A stretch of 7,457 nt of DNA, from positions 1 through 7,457 of the forward strand of contig CAYIWD010000029.1 of NCBI GenBank assembly GCA_964367055.1, in the 5' to 3' direction. The notes under the pieces were generated by a model. That model was given only the letters and a program-made list of their open reading frames with translations, ran no database searches and was not told the origin of the DNA. This document shows positions 5,322 to 7,457 of the stretch, piece by piece; the stretch's first letter is position 1; each line of letters begins with the position of its first letter. A program made the position numbers and the translations under genes. This DNA comes from UM-FILTER-39-64 sp964367055. Its GTDB lineage: Bacteria; Patescibacteriota; Minisyncoccia; UBA6257; UBA9933.

Positions 5322-6183
5322 ATGATAAAGAAATTATTATTTTTAATCACTTCGGTTTTTTTTNNNNNNNNNNNNNNNNNNNNNNNNNNNNNNNNNNNNN
5401 NNNNNNNNNNNNNNNNNNNNNNNNNNNNNNNNNNNNNNNNNNNNNNNNNNNNNNNNNNNNNNNTCATATCAAAATTTACCTGATGGTTTGTGGTATTTTC
5501 ATATTAAGTCCAGCAAACAAGGAGTATGGGGCGCAACCACTCATTTTCTTCTACGCATAGACACTGCTCCACCAGCGGCTTTTACGCCTACCATTGAAAC
5601 TTTAACTGCCCAAATTATTGGCAGGGTTTTAATTTCATTTTTCACAACCGACGCCTTATCAGGCATAAACCATTACGAAGTAGGAGTGGTAGAAAAAGAT
5701 AAATCTTCATTAGGATCGCCACTCTTTGTTCAAGCAGATAGTCCATATCAAGTACCAAGCTCGGTTTCCAATAATTTGCGAGTGGTTGTAAGAGCGCTGG
5801 ATAACGCCGGAAATGTTCGTGATGAATCAATAGATATCAATCTTCCCTCTTTATTCTCGTTTTTATCTTACATAAAAGACCACTTAATCAATATTCTAAT
5901 TTTCACCTTAGCATTTATAGTGCTTCTTATTATTTTGCATTATTTAATTGGTCATAAAATTATTTCTCATCTTAGGCGGGCATTAAAATTAGTCAAAAAG
6001 GAGGAAAAACAAGAAGAATTAGAAGCGTTGAGCGATAATCTTAATACCAATTTAAATAATAATTTAGTTGAAACCGAAGTGAATAATAACCCGAACCCGA
6101 TAATAGTGGATAATAATCTAATAAAAACCGAGGGGAGCGAAAATGAGATTAATAATAATGGGATTAATAATGGTGGAGCTTAA
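5322..6183 (+). CDS. Third membrane-anchored Ig-domain (probably cohesin) protein, interrupted by an assembly gap
   Basis: The start at 5322 gives MIKKLLFLITSVFF, the beginning of a signal peptide, before a run of N. After the gap, the frame from 5464 is open to TAA at 6181-6183 (239 codons). This part matches the second cohesin protein: LPDGLWYFHIK aligns with ITDGIYYFHVQ, and RIDTAPP with QIDTVPP. An Ig-like domain follows (GINHYEVGV, ALDNAGN), then a TM segment (LINILIFTLAFIVLLIILHYLI), a basic stretch, and a tail of about 50 residues rich in Asn. The cohesin domain is presumed to lie in the gap; it is not seen. The two visible parts are out of frame over exactly 100 N, so the gap length is nominal. 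The coordinates treat both parts as one gene, which is an inference. Confidence 0.7.
5364..5463. other. Assembly gap (100 N)
   Basis: Exactly 100 N, a common placeholder for an unknown gap length. It follows a poly-T stretch within a signal-peptide coding region. If the interrupted gene has the architecture of its neighbour at 3532-5313, about 220 codons (roughly 0.65-0.75 kb) are missing, including the cohesin domain. Cross-assembly of similar tandem paralogues may have caused the break. Confidence 0.9.
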
Positions 6184-6204
6184 GTTTTTATGTAGTTGTT
6201 AACT

Positions 6205-6233
6205 TTGCGCTTATATAACAATTTTTATATAAT
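6205..6233 (+). promoter_or_regulatory. Promoter for the fibre-like gene
   Basis: TATAAT at 6228-6233 is a perfect -10. At 17 bp spacing, TTGCGC (6205-6210) keeps only the TTG of the -35 consensus. It lies in the 85-bp space between the third cohesin gene and the ATG at 6269, with transcription expected to start near 6240. No GC-rich terminator hairpin is seen in this space, so read-through from upstream is also possible. Confidence 0.5.
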
Positions 6234-6268
6234 TTAATAATAGATACACATAAATTAATATAAAAAAA

Positions 6269-7457
6269 ATGAAAAAAGAAGTGTATCGAAAACCAAAAGT
6301 AAGATTCTGGGCATTCTTGCTGATTTTAGCGTTGACCGGATTTAATATTTTAGCTATTTCCGGCTCCTTTGTGCACGCTACGTCAGGCGTGCCAAAAATC
6401 ATTAGTTATCAAGGCAGATTAACTGACGCCAGCGGGAATCTTTTAGGCGGCACTTCCGGAACTCAATATTATTTTAAATTTTCTATCTGGGACGATTCAG
6501 CCACTTCAACTGGCAATCGTCTTTGGCCAACATCTAGCCCTGGCACAACCACCTCTACTGTCACTTCCGGTGTTTTCAATGTTAATATCGGCGACACGGC
6601 AAGTGGCTATCCTGATGCTTTAACTTATGATTTTTATTCTAATCAAGATGTTTATCTTGAAGTTCAAGTTTCATCTAATGGTAGTTCTTTTGAAACTCTT
6701 TCACCGCGCCAAAGAATTAGCGCCGCTGGATTTGCTGTTAATGCGGAAACAGTTTCCGGAGGACTCACTGTCAGTTCAACAGCCGATTATACTTTTGATG
6801 TAATTAATGAAGGGACTGGTATCGCAAATTTACAAGTTGAAGGAATGGTTTCTTCAACCAATGCTTTTTTTACAGTCGCGACTACTACAGCTTTGTCCGT
6901 CGGTTCACTCACCGGAATTTTACAAGGAAGTTCTGGCGTAATAGGAACATCAGCGCGGATGACAAGTATTAATAATATTGCCACTTCAACAGGTTCTTTG
7001 ATTATCGGCAAAACAGATTCAACAGGTTGGTATGGTTTATCAGCGGGCATAGATAATCTTTGTCTTATTACTTCATCAACTGCCACTTTGGGAGTAGTTT
7101 GGGCAAGTTGCGCTACAGGCGGAACAGGCATTTCTAATTTAAATGGTCAGACCGGAGCAACTCAAACCTTTGCCACGTCTGGCCTTACTGGACTTTCTAT
7201 TTTATCAGCCAGCAATATTCATACTTGGACTATTGCCACTTCTTCGGCTTCGCAATCTGGTTTCCTTTCATCTGGAGATTGGACAATCTTTAACAACAAA
7301 CAGAACGCTATCTCTTTTCCAATTGGCTATGCTTCCACGACCGGCGTTCAAGCCACCTTGTCCTTCCCGCTTCCATTTGCTTCAACAACTGGAGGCCAGG
7401 CAGCTCTCACTTTTCCGCTTCCTTACGCTTCCACAACCGGTCTGACTTTTTCTACTT
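6269..7457 (+). CDS. Large secreted fibre/adhesin-like surface protein, 3' end beyond the window
   Basis: The frame is open from ATG 6269 to the window end (396 codons and one base), with no stop. A signal peptide occupies residues 1-37 (basic MKKEVYRKPKVR, hydrophobic core, VHA|T). Then comes a domain starting ISYQGRLTDASGNLLGG, with GVFNVNIGD near the middle and LSPRQRISAAGFAVNAE at its end (about 44-160). I associate this module with bacterial surface and tail-fibre-like proteins. The remainder is low-complexity and rich in Ser, Thr, Gly and Ala. It contains GFLSSGDWTIFNNKQNA, close to the 'LSSTDWTTFNNKQ' phrase of phage-tail-fibre-like and bacterial surface repeats, followed by 16-residue repeats. 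It is probably a long extracellular fibre or adhesin. No anchor is visible because the C-terminus is missing. The start has only an A-rich upstream stretch. Confidence 0.85.
   Translation, partial: MKKEVYRKPKVRFWAFLLILALTGFNILAISGSFVHATSGVPKIISYQGRLTDASGNLLGGTSGTQYYFKFSIWDDSATSTGNRLWPTSSPGTTTSTVTSGVFNVNIGDTASGYPDALTYDFYSNQDVYLEVQVSSNGSSFETLSPRQRISAAGFAVNAETVSGGLTVSSTADYTFDVINEGTGIANLQVEGMVSSTNAFFTVATTTALSVGSLTGILQGSSGVIGTSARMTSINNIATSTGSLIIGKTDSTGWYGLSAGIDNLCLITSSTATLGVVWASCATGGTGISNLNGQTGATQTFATSGLTGLSILSASNIHTWTIATSSASQSGFLSSGDWTIFNNKQNAISFPIGYASTTGVQATLSFPLPFASTTGGQAALTFPLPYASTTGLTFST
7316..7457 (+). repeat. 16-residue (48-bp) tandem repeats in the fibre-like protein
   Basis: Residues 350-365, 366-381 and from 382 on share the pattern F-P-[IL]-x-[YF]-A-S-T-T-G-x-Q-A-x-L-[ST]. 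The third unit departs from the pattern after STTG. The units begin at 7316, 7364 and 7412. Such short repeats are typical of extended beta-structured or triple-stranded fibre shafts. The number of further repeats beyond the window is unknown. Confidence 0.8.

Noticed and set aside
6184..6268. Rho-independent terminator after the third cohesin gene
   Set aside because: Only short AT-only inverted repeats are present, with no GC-containing stem before a T-run.
6787..7131. Minus-strand open frame rich in Val/Pro/Ile
   Set aside because: It is antisense to the continuous fibre-like frame that starts at 6269; its composition follows from the Thr/Ser/Gly codons on the other strand.
7143..7445. 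Plus-strand 100-codon open frame
   Set aside because: It overlaps the fibre-like gene in another frame, with no start signal and no domain; its Leu/Pro repeats are the frame-shifted image of the 48-bp repeats.

Overview
The window is AT-rich, tightly packed and coded entirely on the + strand. It looks like a piece of an ultra-small bacterium of the Candidate Phyla Radiation (Patescibacteria), most likely Parcubacteria-like. That placement is an inference from the gene set: a 159-aa single-pass protein of a type I associate with these genomes, a secreted FN3/Ig protein with a dockerin-like C-terminus, tandem membrane-anchored cohesin proteins, and a long secreted fibre-like protein. All genes read with the standard bacterial code (stops seen: TAA and TAG). 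No start has a convincing Shine-Dalgarno sequence.

Layout. Positions 1-297 hold no supported gene. They carry a 50-bp near-perfect palindrome (56-105), a lone consensus DnaA box (146-154), an extended -10 promoter (TGCTATAAT, 184-192) and a leader hairpin (210-257). Then come the 159-aa membrane protein (298-777) and the secreted FN3/Ig/dockerin protein (795-2108). Three type I membrane proteins follow. The first (2162-3565) is an in-frame fusion of a GxxExxY nuclease-like domain to a cohesin protein. The second (3532-5313) has cohesin, Ig-like domains, a TM segment and a coiled-coil tail. The third (5322-6183) is interrupted by 100 N at 5364-5463. After a second promoter (6205-6233), a large secreted fibre/adhesin-like protein begins at 6269 and runs off the window end.

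Working model. The cohesin proteins are anchored by a C-terminal TM segment with the cohesin outside. The dockerin protein is secreted without an anchor and could be captured by them, giving a non-cellulosomal cohesin-dockerin surface assembly. No glycoside hydrolase is present, so the role is more likely surface architecture or attachment than cellulose breakdown.

Most unusual feature. Two 83-bp imperfect palindromes (2582-2664 and 3559-3641) lie in the same frame inside two cohesin genes and encode most of each signal peptide: the left arm gives the polar/basic n-region and the right arm the hydrophobic core. Because the element is palindromic, its reverse complement is also open and also encodes a polar-then-hydrophobic peptide, so it could act as a signal peptide in either orientation. 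A third, half copy (2121-2163) lies just upstream of the GxxExxY ORF, so that ORF is bracketed by direct repeats of the left arm. This looks like a GxxExxY-associated palindromic element that has been captured as protein-export sequence.
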